DNA from: Candidatus Gagatemarchaeum stordalenia
GTDB taxonomy: Archaea; Thermoproteota; Nitrososphaeria; Nitrososphaerales; Gagatemarchaeaceae
Assembly (NCBI GenBank): GCA_003164815.1
Contig: PLUF01000043.1
Span: forward strand, 61,889-125,888
Reading direction: 5' to 3'
Length of the DNA stretch: 64,000 nucleotides
Shown piece after piece: positions 51,081 to 60,197 of the stretch. Position 1 is the stretch's first letter, and each line of letters opens with the position of its first letter. Below the pieces are notes generated by a model. It saw nothing but the letters and a program-made list of their open reading frames with translations. It was not told where the DNA came from and did no database searches. Made by a program: the position numbers and the translations under genes.

Positions 51081-52238
51081 CTAGTGATTGCGTATTTCGG
51101 TTTCTAGGGCCTTGAACTTGACCAGTAGTTCTTGCTTGTTGAAGATCCATTCTTTGGAGGCTTCATCGTAGAGCTTGTGCGGAATCGTAAATGCTGCAGA
51201 GTTACGCTGGTCCATTATGTGGAATGTCGCCTTGTTATTGACTGCTCCCATTACTCCCTGGAGCACGAGGAGCGCCTCGAGCATCATCTCACTCGGAATT
51301 GCGATTTCAGCGAAGTAGTCCTTGCCAGCTGCCTCCGACCAGAGCACGGGCAATCGGTCCATGACCCTCAAGGTAGCCAGTTTCTCCTGTGCCGTCGGGT
51401 TCTTCACAAGCAGATGGACACCCACGTAAGTGTGGGACCTGTGTCTTGCCTTGTCGGAAACGGGGTCCCAGCGAGTACCCATCCAGTTAGTTCTGAACCC
51501 TTTGAGAAGTCCACTGGCCTCCACGTGCGTCTTGAGGTGCCAGCAAAGGGTCTTGTAGTTGATTTCGATGCCGTCGTTCTCCCGGATTGATGCTTGAATC
51601 TCTTGCAATTCACGAGTCGCATCAATCTGAAGTTCCTTCGCCAGGAGAAGATCTATCTTGTCGAATTTAATCTTAGGTGAGATCTTTGGTTCGGTGTAGG
51701 ACTTCTCTCCTTGCAGTAAGGATTGGAAGTCGAACTCCCAGTGACCGGTCTCGAAATCATAGAACTGCCCCTCCATCGGTTTGTTCCGGAACCAGTCGAA
51801 CAAGAAGTACTCCACCTTCGCAAAAACTCCTTGATTCTTGAGAGCGAGCGCGAAATCGATGTATTCGTCGACGAGTTTCTCTGGAACGCTCGCGTTTATG
51901 ACGTAGACATCCTCTGGGAGAGCCTTGGCGTAACTCACGACATAACAGAGCTCGTTCATGGCGACCATCATTGGCTTGATGTAGTCGGCGTATTCAGGTC
52001 CGAACTCTACCTTCAAGATGATGCGTTTCAGGCCGAGTGCCTCGTGATTTAGAATCCCCTGGACGGCAAATCCGCTCTCTTCCAGTTTCTTGTACCAGTA
52101 CCTCACTGTTTCCTTGTGCCGTCCCAGCCTCCGGGCGATCTCTGGAATCCTCGGGCCGATTACTGAGATCTCCTTCACCATGGCCGCCACGTCAGCGTTC
52201 AGCTTCTCGGCGGTGCCGGGCGCTTCGAGGGTCTCCAT
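51081..52238 (-). CDS. Lrp/AsnC-like winged-helix regulator, long form
   Basis: 385 residues. The N-terminal winged helix (IPEIARRLGRHKETVRYWYKKLEESG) is followed by a ligand region (LKRIILKVEFGPEYADYI). A second, weaker HTH-like region appears about 215-260 (LLLAKELQIDATRELQEI, then YKTLCWHLKTHVEASG). The length is about twice that of Lrp, and resembles the expanded regulators reported in Nitrososphaeria. No obvious target; the upstream region has a TATA-like stretch at 52343-52352. Confidence 0.7.
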   Translation of the reverse strand: METLEAPGTAEKLNADVAAMVKEISVIGPRIPEIARRLGRHKETVRYWYKKLEESGFAVQGILNHEALGLKRIILKVEFGPEYADYIKPMMVAMNELCYVVSYAKALPEDVYVINASVPEKLVDEYIDFALALKNQGVFAKVEYFLFDWFRNKPMEGQFYDFETGHWEFDFQSLLQGEKSYTEPKISPKIKFDKIDLLLAKELQIDATRELQEIQASIRENDGIEINYKTLCWHLKTHVEASGLLKGFRTNWMGTRWDPVSDKARHRSHTYVGVHLLVKNPTAQEKLATLRVMDRLPVLWSEAAGKDYFAEIAIPSEMMLEALLVLQGVMGAVNNKATFHIMDQRNSAAFTIPHKLYDEASKEWIFNKQELLVKFKALETEIRNH

Positions 52239-52487
52239 GTCTAGATTCCCTCCACTTGAATCAATCCTGATAACGCCTCAGTTAGGCCCGAAATAGCACA
52301 ATTCAGTAGCACAGGCTGGCCCACTGTGTCACCCCGTCAGACTTTACATAAATAACTTGCGGAAGTTTCTTGCAAACTACCGGAAAACAGGGGAATTCGT
52401 CATCTGTCTACTTCCGGACCGTGTCCAAGGCGGCACGCAGTAGCCAGCTTTTTCTCTTGGGAGGCTCGGCCCGCTGGACGGGACGAC

Positions 52488-53237
52488 TTGGAGGAAGAAC
52501 CAGCAAGGAAGGGACTGATGGGAGCCATATCCGAGTACGCCTCCCGGGGCCTGCTGCTCTTTGTTCTGCTCTTCCTGACCGAGGTTGGAGTCTTCCTCCT
52601 AGTCGTGAGCCTCCCGTTCTTCCCCGGAGAGAAAGCGATCTTCGTCAGCCAGAGCAACCAGATCGGCAGCGAGTTCAAAAACGCGAGCCTGGCGACGCAG
52701 TTCTTCGGCATCTTCACGAACAACTTCAGGATCGGCTTGATCGAGATGATCCCCGGCCTGGGTTCGGCCCTCTTCGCCTTCTCCCTGTACTCGACGGCGA
52801 GGATCATAGAGGTCGACGCTTTGACGCAGGGCGTCTCCCCGGTGCTGCTGGTCCTCTTCCTGTTCATCTTTCCCTACAGCTACCTCGAACTCCCGGCCTA
52901 CGCGGTCGCGACGGGAGAGGGGCTCTACCTGTCCTACGCAATCCTGCGGTGGCTCTTCTCGACTGGAGGGCGACCCGTGGATTTCAGAGCCGAGGCGTGG
53001 CAACTCTTCGTTAACATCATGATAGTGGCCGTGATGCTGACGGTAGCAGCCCTCTTCGAGTCCGTCGAGCTCCAGCTCCTCCAGGACGAGCCTGCCCTCT
53101 TCTGGGTGACGTGGGTACCGTTCGCTGGGATTGTCGCGCTTGCAATAGTCCTGAACAGGAGACTCGGAAGAATGAGGAGAGAAAAAAGTTCGGGGCTATC
53201 TTCTCAACTAAAAAGGGAAGATAGCCCTCATCTCTGA
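52488..53237 (+). CDS. SpoIIM-like (DUF95) membrane protein
   Basis: 249 residues from TTG. Five membrane segments. FFGIFTNNFRIGLIEMIPGLGSALFAFS and FIFPYSYLELPAYAVATGEGLYLSY contain the N-x-x-x-P-G-x-G and P-x-x-x-L-E-x-x-A motifs of stage II sporulation protein M/DUF95. The family in archaea acts outside sporulation and the role is unknown. The last 15 codons are inside a perfect hairpin (53193-53227). Confidence 0.82.
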   Translation: MEEEPARKGLMGAISEYASRGLLLFVLLFLTEVGVFLLVVSLPFFPGEKAIFVSQSNQIGSEFKNASLATQFFGIFTNNFRIGLIEMIPGLGSALFAFSLYSTARIIEVDALTQGVSPVLLVLFLFIFPYSYLELPAYAVATGEGLYLSYAILRWLFSTGGRPVDFRAEAWQLFVNIMIVAVMLTVAALFESVELQLLQDEPALFWVTWVPFAGIVALAIVLNRRLGRMRREKSSGLSSQLKREDSPHL

Positions 53238-53248
53238 TTTGAGAGATG
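53193..53248 (+). repeat. Two consecutive perfect hairpins at the end of the SpoIIM-like gene
   Basis: The first has an 11-bp perfect stem (GGGCTATCTTC / GAAGATAGCCC, 53193-53203 and 53217-53227) with a 13-base loop, inside the coding region. The second (CATCTCT / AGAGATG, 53229-53235 and 53242-53248) spans the stop codon. Together they may end the two convergent transcripts. Confidence 0.6.
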
Positions 53249-53251
53249 GAA

Positions 53252-53461
53252 TTAAGACGAATTCGAGAGGTAGCTCCAGAGAGTAACCCCTACCAGCATC
53301 ACCACGGACCCTGCAAGCCCGGTGATCAGAGCGCCAGCTACGTCTCCGCTTACACCGAGATGAGTTACCGCGTTGATTACCGGCGCTCTAACGAGCCAGG
53401 CAAAGAAGCCTAGGGCATACCCGAGCAGCCAGAATCCGACCATTACAGCTTTTCGTCCCAT
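53252..53461 (-). CDS. Small two-helix membrane protein (69 residues)
   Basis: MVGFWLLGYALGFFAWLV and AGALITGLAGSVVMLVGVTLW are the two helices, separated by RAPVINAVTHLGVSGDV. Convergent with the SpoIIM-like gene, whose stop is 15 bases away. Family not recognised. Confidence 0.6.
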   Translation of the reverse strand: MGRKAVMVGFWLLGYALGFFAWLVRAPVINAVTHLGVSGDVAGALITGLAGSVVMLVGVTLWSYLSNSS

Positions 53462-53553
53462 TTTGGATTACCGAAGCATGATACGGTTCAGAAGTTGTAA
53501 ATGCGGTTAGAGTAGAAACTATTCACAGACAAGTCGAAATTCGTAGACGCACC

Positions 53554-53721
53554 CTAGATGAACGCGTGAAACGCGGTCAACACGTATGCGGTGGCGCCGC
53601 TGGCTACCACTCCGAGAGCGAACGAGATTGCTGTGGCTGTGAGCATCGACTCCTTCTTCCATGCGTCGCTGATGCAGGCCCTCAGGAGCATCCCGAAGGT
53701 CGCCATGGGGTCGTTTTCCAT
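53554..53721 (-). CDS. Small membrane protein (55 residues), leaderless
   Basis: N-terminal polar segment (MENDPMATFGMLLRACISDA), then one membrane helix (TATAISFALGVVASGATAYV). The TATA box CATTAATTAGG (about 53743-53753) predicts a transcript start on the ATG. Function unknown. Confidence 0.55.
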   Translation of the reverse strand: MENDPMATFGMLLRACISDAWKKESMLTATAISFALGVVASGATAYVLTAFHAFI

Positions 53722-53834
53722 TGGATAATCCGCCTCCCGACCCCTAATTAATGGTTTTGAAAACTCGGTTTTCGACCGTTTCCAGCGGCCGAAGCAGATA
53801 AAACCACTGCAAAGGCCCGGACAAGGGACAACCG

Positions 53835-54545
53835 ATGAAGGCCTCCGCGACCGTGAAGAGCGTTGAGCTCGGCGAATACAGGATAAACTACGCCTCCGAA
53901 GGGACGGGTCCTACGATGATCATGCTCCACGGATCGGACAAGAGGGAGGACTGGAAGGTCTGGGAGCCGCTGATGGCGCTCTCCAAGGATTTCTCGCTCG
54001 TGATCCCCGACCTCGTGGGGTTCGGGAGGTCTACCATCCCGGTGGAGACGCCCGACTACAAGGTCCAAGCCCGGGTCCTACACGAGATGATGGAAAGGCT
54101 TGGGATCCAGAAGGCCATCCTGGTGGGTACGTCGTGGGGCGGCCAAGTCGCGCTCGAGGTCGCCATAAACTGGCCGCAGAGCGTCGACAGCCTGGTCCTG
54201 ATCTCGAGCACATACGACAAGCCGCAGCTGCTCAGGCTCAAGAAAATGAAGAGACCCACCCTGATAATCTGGGCCGAGGACAACCTAGTCGCGCAGCTCA
54301 AGGCTGGTTATCTGCTTAGGGACTCGATCATGACTTCGAGGATAGAGGTCCTGGGCGCGGTGGCAAAGAACCCGAACTACGACTTCACCATAGCCCACAA
54401 GCTCGAGAGGTACAAGAAGGACGTCATCATCTCCCTGGTCAGGGACTTCCTGTCTTCGCCCTCCGAGAAGATTGCGGAGCCGCCCGAGCTAGAGCCGGAG
54501 CTCAAGGGGCTGGCGATGAAGGAACAAAAGGAAGAGGAGAGCTAG
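53835..54545 (+). CDS. Alpha/beta hydrolase
   Basis: 236 residues. MIMLHGSDKREDW carries the oxyanion HG region, GTSWGGQVA the nucleophile Ser (near residue 101), and LIIWAEDN the acid Asp. The final catalytic His could be AHKLERY. A soluble esterase or C-C hydrolase; no substrate clue. Convergent with rps7, 5 bases between stops. Confidence 0.82.
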   Translation: MKASATVKSVELGEYRINYASEGTGPTMIMLHGSDKREDWKVWEPLMALSKDFSLVIPDLVGFGRSTIPVETPDYKVQARVLHEMMERLGIQKAILVGTSWGGQVALEVAINWPQSVDSLVLISSTYDKPQLLRLKKMKRPTLIIWAEDNLVAQLKAGYLLRDSIMTSRIEVLGAVAKNPNYDFTIAHKLERYKKDVIISLVRDFLSSPSEKIAEPPELEPELKGLAMKEQKEEES

Positions 54546-54550
54546 GCCGC

Positions 54551-55159
54551 TTACCTAGAGGCCATAGCTATTCTTTCTTGCTCGTTCTTCTTCTTTACCG
54601 CGTGGCTGTTGGAGTCGCCGGATGCCGCGAGTATGAGCTCGTCGGACAGGACCTCCTCCACGGACTTCATGTTTCCGAAGGCGGCCTCCCTAACACCCTC
54701 TGAGATGAACCTCAGCGCGATGTCCATCCTCCGGGTCGGGGATATGTCGACCGAGATGTGGTAGACGACCCCGCCGTAGCTCATCCTTGTGGTGTCTTCG
54801 TTCGGGGCGGACTTCTCGATGGCCTTCACGAGGACCTGTATGGGGTTCTGGCCCGTCTTCAGGTGGATAAGCTCAAAGGAAGTCTTCACGATGTTGAGCG
54901 CCTTCTGCTTCTTCCCTCCCATCCTCCCTGTGTTCTTGGCGTTCTTCTTGCCGAAGTGCATCATCTGATTGACGAGGCGCTCGACGACGTTGACCTTGGC
55001 CTTGGAGAACTTCTGGTGCTCGTGCCTCCCTCCGGAGTGGGGGATCATCGTAGGCCTGACGTCGATCACCCCGACAAGCCCGATGTCTTCTATCTTCACC
55101 TGCGTGAAGTCCCACTTGCCCCAGAGCAGGAGATTCGGATACTCTAGTTTCTGGCTCAT
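54551..55159 (-). CDS. rps7: Ribosomal protein S7
   Basis: 202 residues. KAKVNVVERLVNQMMHFGKKN and NPIQVLVKAIEKSAPNEDTTRMSYGGVVY, then RRMDIALRFISEGVREAA are typical archaeal S7 (uS7) segments. It nucleates the 30S head. Last gene of the RNA polymerase operon; six bases after rps12. Confidence 0.97.
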   Translation of the reverse strand: MSQKLEYPNLLLWGKWDFTQVKIEDIGLVGVIDVRPTMIPHSGGRHEHQKFSKAKVNVVERLVNQMMHFGKKNAKNTGRMGGKKQKALNIVKTSFELIHLKTGQNPIQVLVKAIEKSAPNEDTTRMSYGGVVYHISVDISPTRRMDIALRFISEGVREAAFGNMKSVEEVLSDELILAASGDSNSHAVKKKNEQERIAMASR

Positions 55160-55165
55160 CTAAGA

Positions 55166-55594
55166 TTACCTCCGTGGCTTCTCCTTCCGTCCGTAGACGA
55201 GCTCGTTGAGCGAGACGCCGTTGACCATGGAGACCTGCCACCTGACGCCCGGGATGTCTCCCATGGCCCTCTTCATTGAACCGCCGATCCCTTCCAGCAG
55301 GACCTCGTCGTGCTCGTCGACGAAGTTGAGAGCCCCGTCGCCGGGGAGGAAAGCGGTAACCTGCTTGCCGTTCTTTACGATCTGGACTCTAACGCACTTG
55401 CGGATGGCCGAGTTCGGCTGCTTGGACTCGATCCCGACCTTCTCGAGGACGATAGCCCGGGCCTGAGGTGCGCCTTCCAGCGGGTCGGCTTTGACATCGA
55501 GACTGAGTACTTTTCTCTTGTAGTACTTGTCGCTCCAGCGGAGCCTCTGCCTGTGAAGCTCCATCTGACGCGCCGAAAACTCACCACCGGGCAT
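55166..55594 (-). CDS. rps12: Ribosomal protein S12
   Basis: 142 residues. [32 protein letters not shown] and the decoding loop segment [23 protein letters not shown] match archaeal uS12. It shapes the decoding centre. A TATA box at 55620-55630 gives it an extra internal promoter, so rps12-rps7 can be made apart from the polymerase genes. Confidence 0.97.
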   Translation of the reverse strand: MPGGEFSARQMELHRQRLRWSDKYYKRKVLSLDVKADPLEGAPQARAIVLEKVGIESKQPNSAIRKCVRVQIVKNGKQVTAFLPGDGALNFVDEHDEVLLEGIGGSMKRAMGDIPGVRWQVSMVNGVSLNELVYGRKEKPRR

Positions 55595-55619
55595 GTAGAT
55601 TCACCCCGTGCTCCTGATT

Positions 55620-55630
55620 GTCTATAAAAG
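55620..55630 (-). promoter_or_regulatory. TATA box between nusA and rps12
   Basis: CGCTTTTATAG on the minus strand, about 25 bases ahead of the rps12 start at 55594. No palindrome. Confidence 0.5.
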
Positions 55631-55644
55631 CGTTGGCCAGCGTC

Positions 55645-56088
55645 TCACTGAGAAGTGATGATCTGAAGGTTCCCGATGTCGAAGTACTTCTTGGCGATGA
55701 GCCGGGCCTTCTCGGCGTTCCTCCCGCCCCTGCCGAGGACCGCGCCCTTCTTCCTCGGGTCGACGACTACAGAGGCGCCCTTGGTCCCGTCGAGCCGGTC
55801 TGTGATCCTCACCTCGGAGACGAATCGCGGGTCGAGGGCGTTGCTTATCATCTCGGCCGGGTCGTCCGACCACTCCACGACCTCGACGGGCTTCTTCACG
55901 ACCCTCTCGATGTTCTCGATGGTGGCGCCCTTCTTCCCAATCGCCAGGCCCATCTGGCCCTTGCTGATCACGAAGATCAGCCGGCCGCCCTTATCGTCGA
56001 CTATGCAGTCCCTGACCGTCGCTCCGCTCATGTTCTGGAAGATGGAGATGAGACCGAGCTGGTCCGAAGAGAGCTTGATGTTCGGCAA
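55645..56088 (-). CDS. nusA: NusA-like transcription factor (KH domains)
   Basis: 147 residues. Two KH domains: GQMGLAIGKKGATIENI near 46-62 and RKKGAVLGRGGRNAEKARLI near 112-131. As in other archaea it lacks the S1 and polymerase-binding parts of bacterial NusA. Likely an RNA-binding termination or antitermination factor. Lies between rpl30e and rps12. Confidence 0.93.
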   Translation of the reverse strand: MPNIKLSSDQLGLISIFQNMSGATVRDCIVDDKGGRLIFVISKGQMGLAIGKKGATIENIERVVKKPVEVVEWSDDPAEMISNALDPRFVSEVRITDRLDGTKGASVVVDPRKKGAVLGRGGRNAEKARLIAKKYFDIGNLQIITSQ

Positions 56089-56095
56089 GATTCCA

Positions 56096-56398
56096 CTATG
56101 CCTGGAGCGACCGGAGGTCTGACTCGGTCACCTGGCGGAGAGCGATCGCGGAGACCTTGTAGGGCCTTCCGAGGAGCTTGCCCAGCTGGGCCGAGTTCTT
56201 GTCGAGGATGACGACGGGGACCTTGTTCTTCTCTGCCTCGAGCTTGAGCTGCGCCCCTGCGGGACCTGCGATCGACGAAGCCGCTATGACGATCTTGGAG
56301 CTCTTCACCTCGGAGATTACCTCCCTGGTGCCGAGCGTGTACTTGCCACCCTTCATGGCCTCCTTCAGAACGCGTCCGAGAACTTGTTGGTCCACCAT
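56096..56398 (-). CDS. rpl30e: Ribosomal protein L30e
   Basis: 100 residues. GGKYTLGTREVISEVKSSK, VIAASSIAGPAGAQLKLEAEK and VPVVILDKNSAQLGKLLGRP match eL30. Binds K-turn RNA in the 50S subunit. Encoded just after rpoA, the usual archaeal order. Confidence 0.93.
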   Translation of the reverse strand: MVDQQVLGRVLKEAMKGGKYTLGTREVISEVKSSKIVIAASSIAGPAGAQLKLEAEKNKVPVVILDKNSAQLGKLLGRPYKVSAIALRQVTESDLRSLQA

Positions 56399-56402
56399 AG
56401 TA

Positions 56403-59400
56403 TCAACCCATGTAGAGATCTACGATCCCAGTCCCGACGGGTATCGGGAGGCCTACAATAACGTTCTCAGTCACGCCCTTGAGCTCCTCGGATTCGCCAC
56501 GGATGGCAGCCTCTGCCAGCGTCGGGACGGTGATCTCGAACGCGGCCCTCGCCAAGACCGAGGTCTTGGTCCCTGCGATTCCGTGCCGTCCGATCTGCTG
56601 TAGGTAGCCCTTGGAGGTCATCAGGTCGGCGACGATGAAGATGTGCCTCACGTCGACCTCGAGCCCCTGTTCGTCGAGGGTGCCCATGACCTCCCGGATG
56701 AGGGTGGCCCTGGCCGCCTCGATCCCGAGGACCTGTGCGACCTCGTGGATGTTGTTGGTGTATATCCTGCTGGTGTCGACGCCCGGGATTGAGATCACCT
56801 TGGCCAGGTTCGAGCCTGCGGTCTGTATGACCCACTCCTCGTTGTCCTGGACGACGGTCACCCTGCTGATGCCCGGGATGCCCTTGAGCTTCATGTTGAG
56901 GAGCTTGTTGCGGAGGGTGAAGAGCGTGGATAGGTCTGCGTTCTCGAGGTTGACCCGGATGACTTTGCCGTTCTTGTCTATCTGGACGTTCCTCTTGCCC
57001 GTCTCGACGACCTCGGCGACGTCCTCTACCTTCACGTTCCGGTCGGCCATCATCTGCTCGTTGACGTGCAGCTTGATTCCCTCGCTGGGGTCGACTTCGC
57101 TGTACTCCACGACGCTCCCCACCTTGGTGAAGAGCAGGTCGTTGGCGACCTTCAGTGACTTTTCGCGCGAGTGCTTGTACTCCTCCGTGAGGAAGACGTC
57201 CATCGAAGGCTTCGCGGGGATCTTCCTGGCATCGACGAGCTCCATCAGCCTAGGAAGCCCCAGCGTGACATCGCGCTCCTTGACGCCCGCGAAGTGGAAG
57301 GTCCTGAGGGTCATCTGGGTACCCGGTTCGCCTATTGACTGGGCCGCGACGATCCCAGAGGCCTCTCCCGGCTCCACCGTCGCGTAGTCGATGGACTCCA
57401 TGACCTTGTCGAGAACGTTCCTTGCTCCCTCCTCGTTCAGGTGGCTCTCCGAGAGCCTCTGCTGGAGCTCCTCGAACAGGCGCTTGTTGAGCTTGTTCTG
57501 GTACTTCTTGAGCAGGCCCTCCGCCTCCTTCTCCCCGAACTTGGCGCGCGAGGCGTTCATCAGCCCTTCCGCGCTGATGACCCTGTCGAGGTTGACCGGG
57601 CGGCCGTGGTCGCTCTTCGCCGGGTCTATGCCGTCCTCTCCGTAGAGGAACTGAATGATGTTGCCTTGGGGGTCCCTGACCGTGAGGTCGTACTCGACCC
57701 GGAGGTGCTCCATCGCATTGACGAGGCGCCTCTGCATGTAGCCTGACTGCTGGGTCCTGACTGCCGTGTCGACTAGCCCCTCTCTGCCTCCCATGGCGTG
57801 GAAGAAGAACTCGGTCGGGGTCAGCCCGTCCCTGTAGTTTCTCTTGACGAACCCCTTGGCCTCGGGTGAGAGGTCGTAGGGGAGGAAGTGGCTGAGAGAG
57901 CGTCCGCGCAGACCCTTCTCGATCCTCTTCCCTCTGACCGACTGCTGTCCGAGGGCCGCGGTCATCTGCCCGAGGTTGAGGGACGACCCCCTAGCCCCGG
58001 TCCGGGCCATAATCACACCCGAGTTCTCAATCGAGAACGACTTGTCGGCAATCCTGCCGGCCCGGTCTCTGGACTTGGAGAGCTCGTTGACGATGTAGAA
58101 CTCGAGCGAGCCTTCCGGCGAGAGGCCCCTGGTGAGGGGCAGCGTGCCCGCCTTGTACTTCTTGATCAGCTCTGTGACGTTGTCGTAGGCCTCCTGAAGG
58201 GTGTCCGCTATCTTCTGGTTCGCCTCCGGAGAGAGCCTGAGCTCGTTGAAGCCATAGGTGAACCCTCTCCTGGTGATGTAGGTCTTGAGGACCGCGAGAA
58301 TGGAGTTGAGGAAGCGTCTCGCCTGGTCGTTGCCGTAGTCCTTCGCGATGCGGTGGAGCAGGCTGTCGGGCTCCTCCGCGCCGATGGCGGCCTTGTCTAT
58401 GACGCCGGAGATGAGTTCGCCGTCCTTGATCACGACGTCGTTGGCCTCTCCGGTCTTCGCCTTGCCCCACTTGGAGGTGAGGACGAAGTTGAGGTCCTTC
58501 GGCAGGAAGAGCGAGAAGAGCTGCTTGCCCGTGTACATGGGGTTGGCTCCCTTGACCTTCGGCTCGGGGAGGTCGCCCTGGAAGTCGCCGGCGAGCGCGA
58601 GGTTGGTGAACTGCTCGGGCGTGAGGAAGGTCTCGTCCCTTGTGAGGAGGTAGGCTCCCGTGAGGAAGTCTCTGATCGCGCCGATGATCGGACCGCCGTA
58701 CCTGGGCGAGAGAATCTGGTCCTGGACGCGCATGAGCATGAGGGCCTCGGAGCGGGACTCTTCGCTCTGCGGCACATGCAGGTTCATCTCGTCGCCGTCG
58801 AAGTCCGCGTTGTACGGAGGACAGACCGAGGGATGGAGCCTGAATGTCCTGAACGGGAGGACCTTGACCTGGTGCGCCATGACGGACATTCGGTGAAGCG
58901 ACGGCTGCCTGTTGAAGAGCACGATGTCTCCGTCCATCAGGTGGCGCTCGACGATGAAGCCGGGGGCTATCGAGTCGGCGAGGGCCTTCTTGTCGCTAGC
59001 GAAGTCGAGCCTGATCTTGACGCCGTCCGGCCTGATCACATAGTTCGCACCAGGGTGCTCGAACGGACCCTTGGTCACCAGGGCCTTCAGTGACTCGATG
59101 TTCCACTGGGAGACCTTCTCGGGTATCGTGAGCTTCTTCGCGACCTCGTACGGGATTCCGACCTCGCTGATGTCGAGGCTCGGATCGGGACTGATGACCG
59201 TCCGGCTGGAGAAGTCGACCCTCTTTCCGGAGAGGGAGCCCCTAAACCGACCTTCCTTGCCCTTCAGCCTCTGGCTGAGGGTCTTGAGAGGCCTCCCGGA
59301 GCGGTGGTGCGCCTGGGGGATACCGGATACCTCGTTGTCGAAGTAGGTCGTGACGTGATAGTGAAGCAGGTCCACGAGGTCCTGGACGATCAGATGAGGA

Positions 59401-60185
59401 GTGCCAGACTCCTTGGCTTCACGGACCCTCTGATTGACCCTGAGGATGTCGACGATCTTGTGAGTAAGGTCGTCCTCGGACCTGATGCCTGATTCTAGCG
59501 TGATAGAGGGCCTGACCGTGAGTGGGGGCACTGGCAGCACCTGGAGAACGAACCATTCTGGGCGCGCGACCTTGGGGTTGTAGGCGACGAGTTCGAGGTC
59601 TTCGTTGGTGATCCTCTCGAGCCTCTCGCGGACTGCGCCCGGGAGGAGTCTCGTGGCGCCGCCTTCTTCGGTGATCTCGTGGAAGATGGTGGGCTTTGTG
59701 AGCTCGATCTGGTACTGCTGCTTGCCGCAGTGGGGGCAGAGCTTGACCTTCTTCGCCTTGGTCAGGATCTCCTTGGCGATCTCGTCTGTGAGCGTCGGAG
59801 TGAACTCGGTCGCGTTCTTGATCCTAGCGCCGTAGGCCTCGAGCTCTGGGGTGGGGAGCAGGAGCCTGCCGCAAGTCCTGCACGTTGCCTGGATGAGCTT
59901 GTTGATGTCGCTGACGAACGCCATGTGGAGCACCGGCTCCGCGAGCTCGATGTGCCCGAAGTGGCCTGGGCAGCGGGATGCGGTGTTCCCACAAGTTGAG
60001 CACTTCTGGCCCGGTTCGAGGGTGCCGAGACGGCCGTCCATCAGGCCTCCCTGCACCGGCATGCCGTCCTCGTCGTAGGTCTCCGGCTGGGTGATCTCTG
60101 CCACCGAGTACTTCCTGATCTCGGTCGGAGAGAGGAGGGCGAAGTCTATCTTTCGGATCGTTCTGAGCGCTTCTTCCATTGCCAT
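56403..60185 (-). CDS. rpoA: RNA polymerase subunit A (unsplit A' plus A'')
   Basis: 1260 residues in one frame; most archaea split this into A' and A''. The N-terminal zinc motifs CSTCGNTASRCPGHFGH (about 60-76) and CRTCG/CPHCG are present. The catalytic Mg loop NADFDGDEMN is near residue 460. The trigger-loop/bridge-helix area shows MTLRTFHFAGVKERDVTLG near 970. No gap or stop where the split usually lies. Catalyses RNA synthesis with RpoB. The unsplit form points to Nitrososphaeria/Thaumarchaeota or related Thermoproteota. Confidence 0.97.
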   Translation of the reverse strand: MAMEEALRTIRKIDFALLSPTEIRKYSVAEITQPETYDEDGMPVQGGLMDGRLGTLEPGQKCSTCGNTASRCPGHFGHIELAEPVLHMAFVSDINKLIQATCRTCGRLLLPTPELEAYGARIKNATEFTPTLTDEIAKEILTKAKKVKLCPHCGKQQYQIELTKPTIFHEITEEGGATRLLPGAVRERLERITNEDLELVAYNPKVARPEWFVLQVLPVPPLTVRPSITLESGIRSEDDLTHKIVDILRVNQRVREAKESGTPHLIVQDLVDLLHYHVTTYFDNEVSGIPQAHHRSGRPLKTLSQRLKGKEGRFRGSLSGKRVDFSSRTVISPDPSLDISEVGIPYEVAKKLTIPEKVSQWNIESLKALVTKGPFEHPGANYVIRPDGVKIRLDFASDKKALADSIAPGFIVERHLMDGDIVLFNRQPSLHRMSVMAHQVKVLPFRTFRLHPSVCPPYNADFDGDEMNLHVPQSEESRSEALMLMRVQDQILSPRYGGPIIGAIRDFLTGAYLLTRDETFLTPEQFTNLALAGDFQGDLPEPKVKGANPMYTGKQLFSLFLPKDLNFVLTSKWGKAKTGEANDVVIKDGELISGVIDKAAIGAEEPDSLLHRIAKDYGNDQARRFLNSILAVLKTYITRRGFTYGFNELRLSPEANQKIADTLQEAYDNVTELIKKYKAGTLPLTRGLSPEGSLEFYIVNELSKSRDRAGRIADKSFSIENSGVIMARTGARGSSLNLGQMTAALGQQSVRGKRIEKGLRGRSLSHFLPYDLSPEAKGFVKRNYRDGLTPTEFFFHAMGGREGLVDTAVRTQQSGYMQRRLVNAMEHLRVEYDLTVRDPQGNIIQFLYGEDGIDPAKSDHGRPVNLDRVISAEGLMNASRAKFGEKEAEGLLKKYQNKLNKRLFEELQQRLSESHLNEEGARNVLDKVMESIDYATVEPGEASGIVAAQSIGEPGTQMTLRTFHFAGVKERDVTLGLPRLMELVDARKIPAKPSMDVFLTEEYKHSREKSLKVANDLLFTKVGSVVEYSEVDPSEGIKLHVNEQMMADRNVKVEDVAEVVETGKRNVQIDKNGKVIRVNLENADLSTLFTLRNKLLNMKLKGIPGISRVTVVQDNEEWVIQTAGSNLAKVISIPGVDTSRIYTNNIHEVAQVLGIEAARATLIREVMGTLDEQGLEVDVRHIFIVADLMTSKGYLQQIGRHGIAGTKTSVLARAAFEITVPTLAEAAIRGESEELKGVTENVIVGLPIPVGTGIVDLYMG

Positions 60186-60197
60186 CTTATTTCACCA

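Noticed and set aside
58023..58036. TTCTCAATCGAGAA palindrome inside rpoA
   Set aside because: Different spacer length (4, not 2 plus paired A/T), no TATA nearby, and it encodes conserved RpoA residues.
57888..59093. 401-residue frame on the plus strand opposite rpoA, and a 412-residue one opposite rpoB (62202-63440)
   Set aside because: Mirror frames of conserved coding sequence; they are rich in Glu/Arg/Leu/Val and match no fold. GC-rich codon bias keeps them open.
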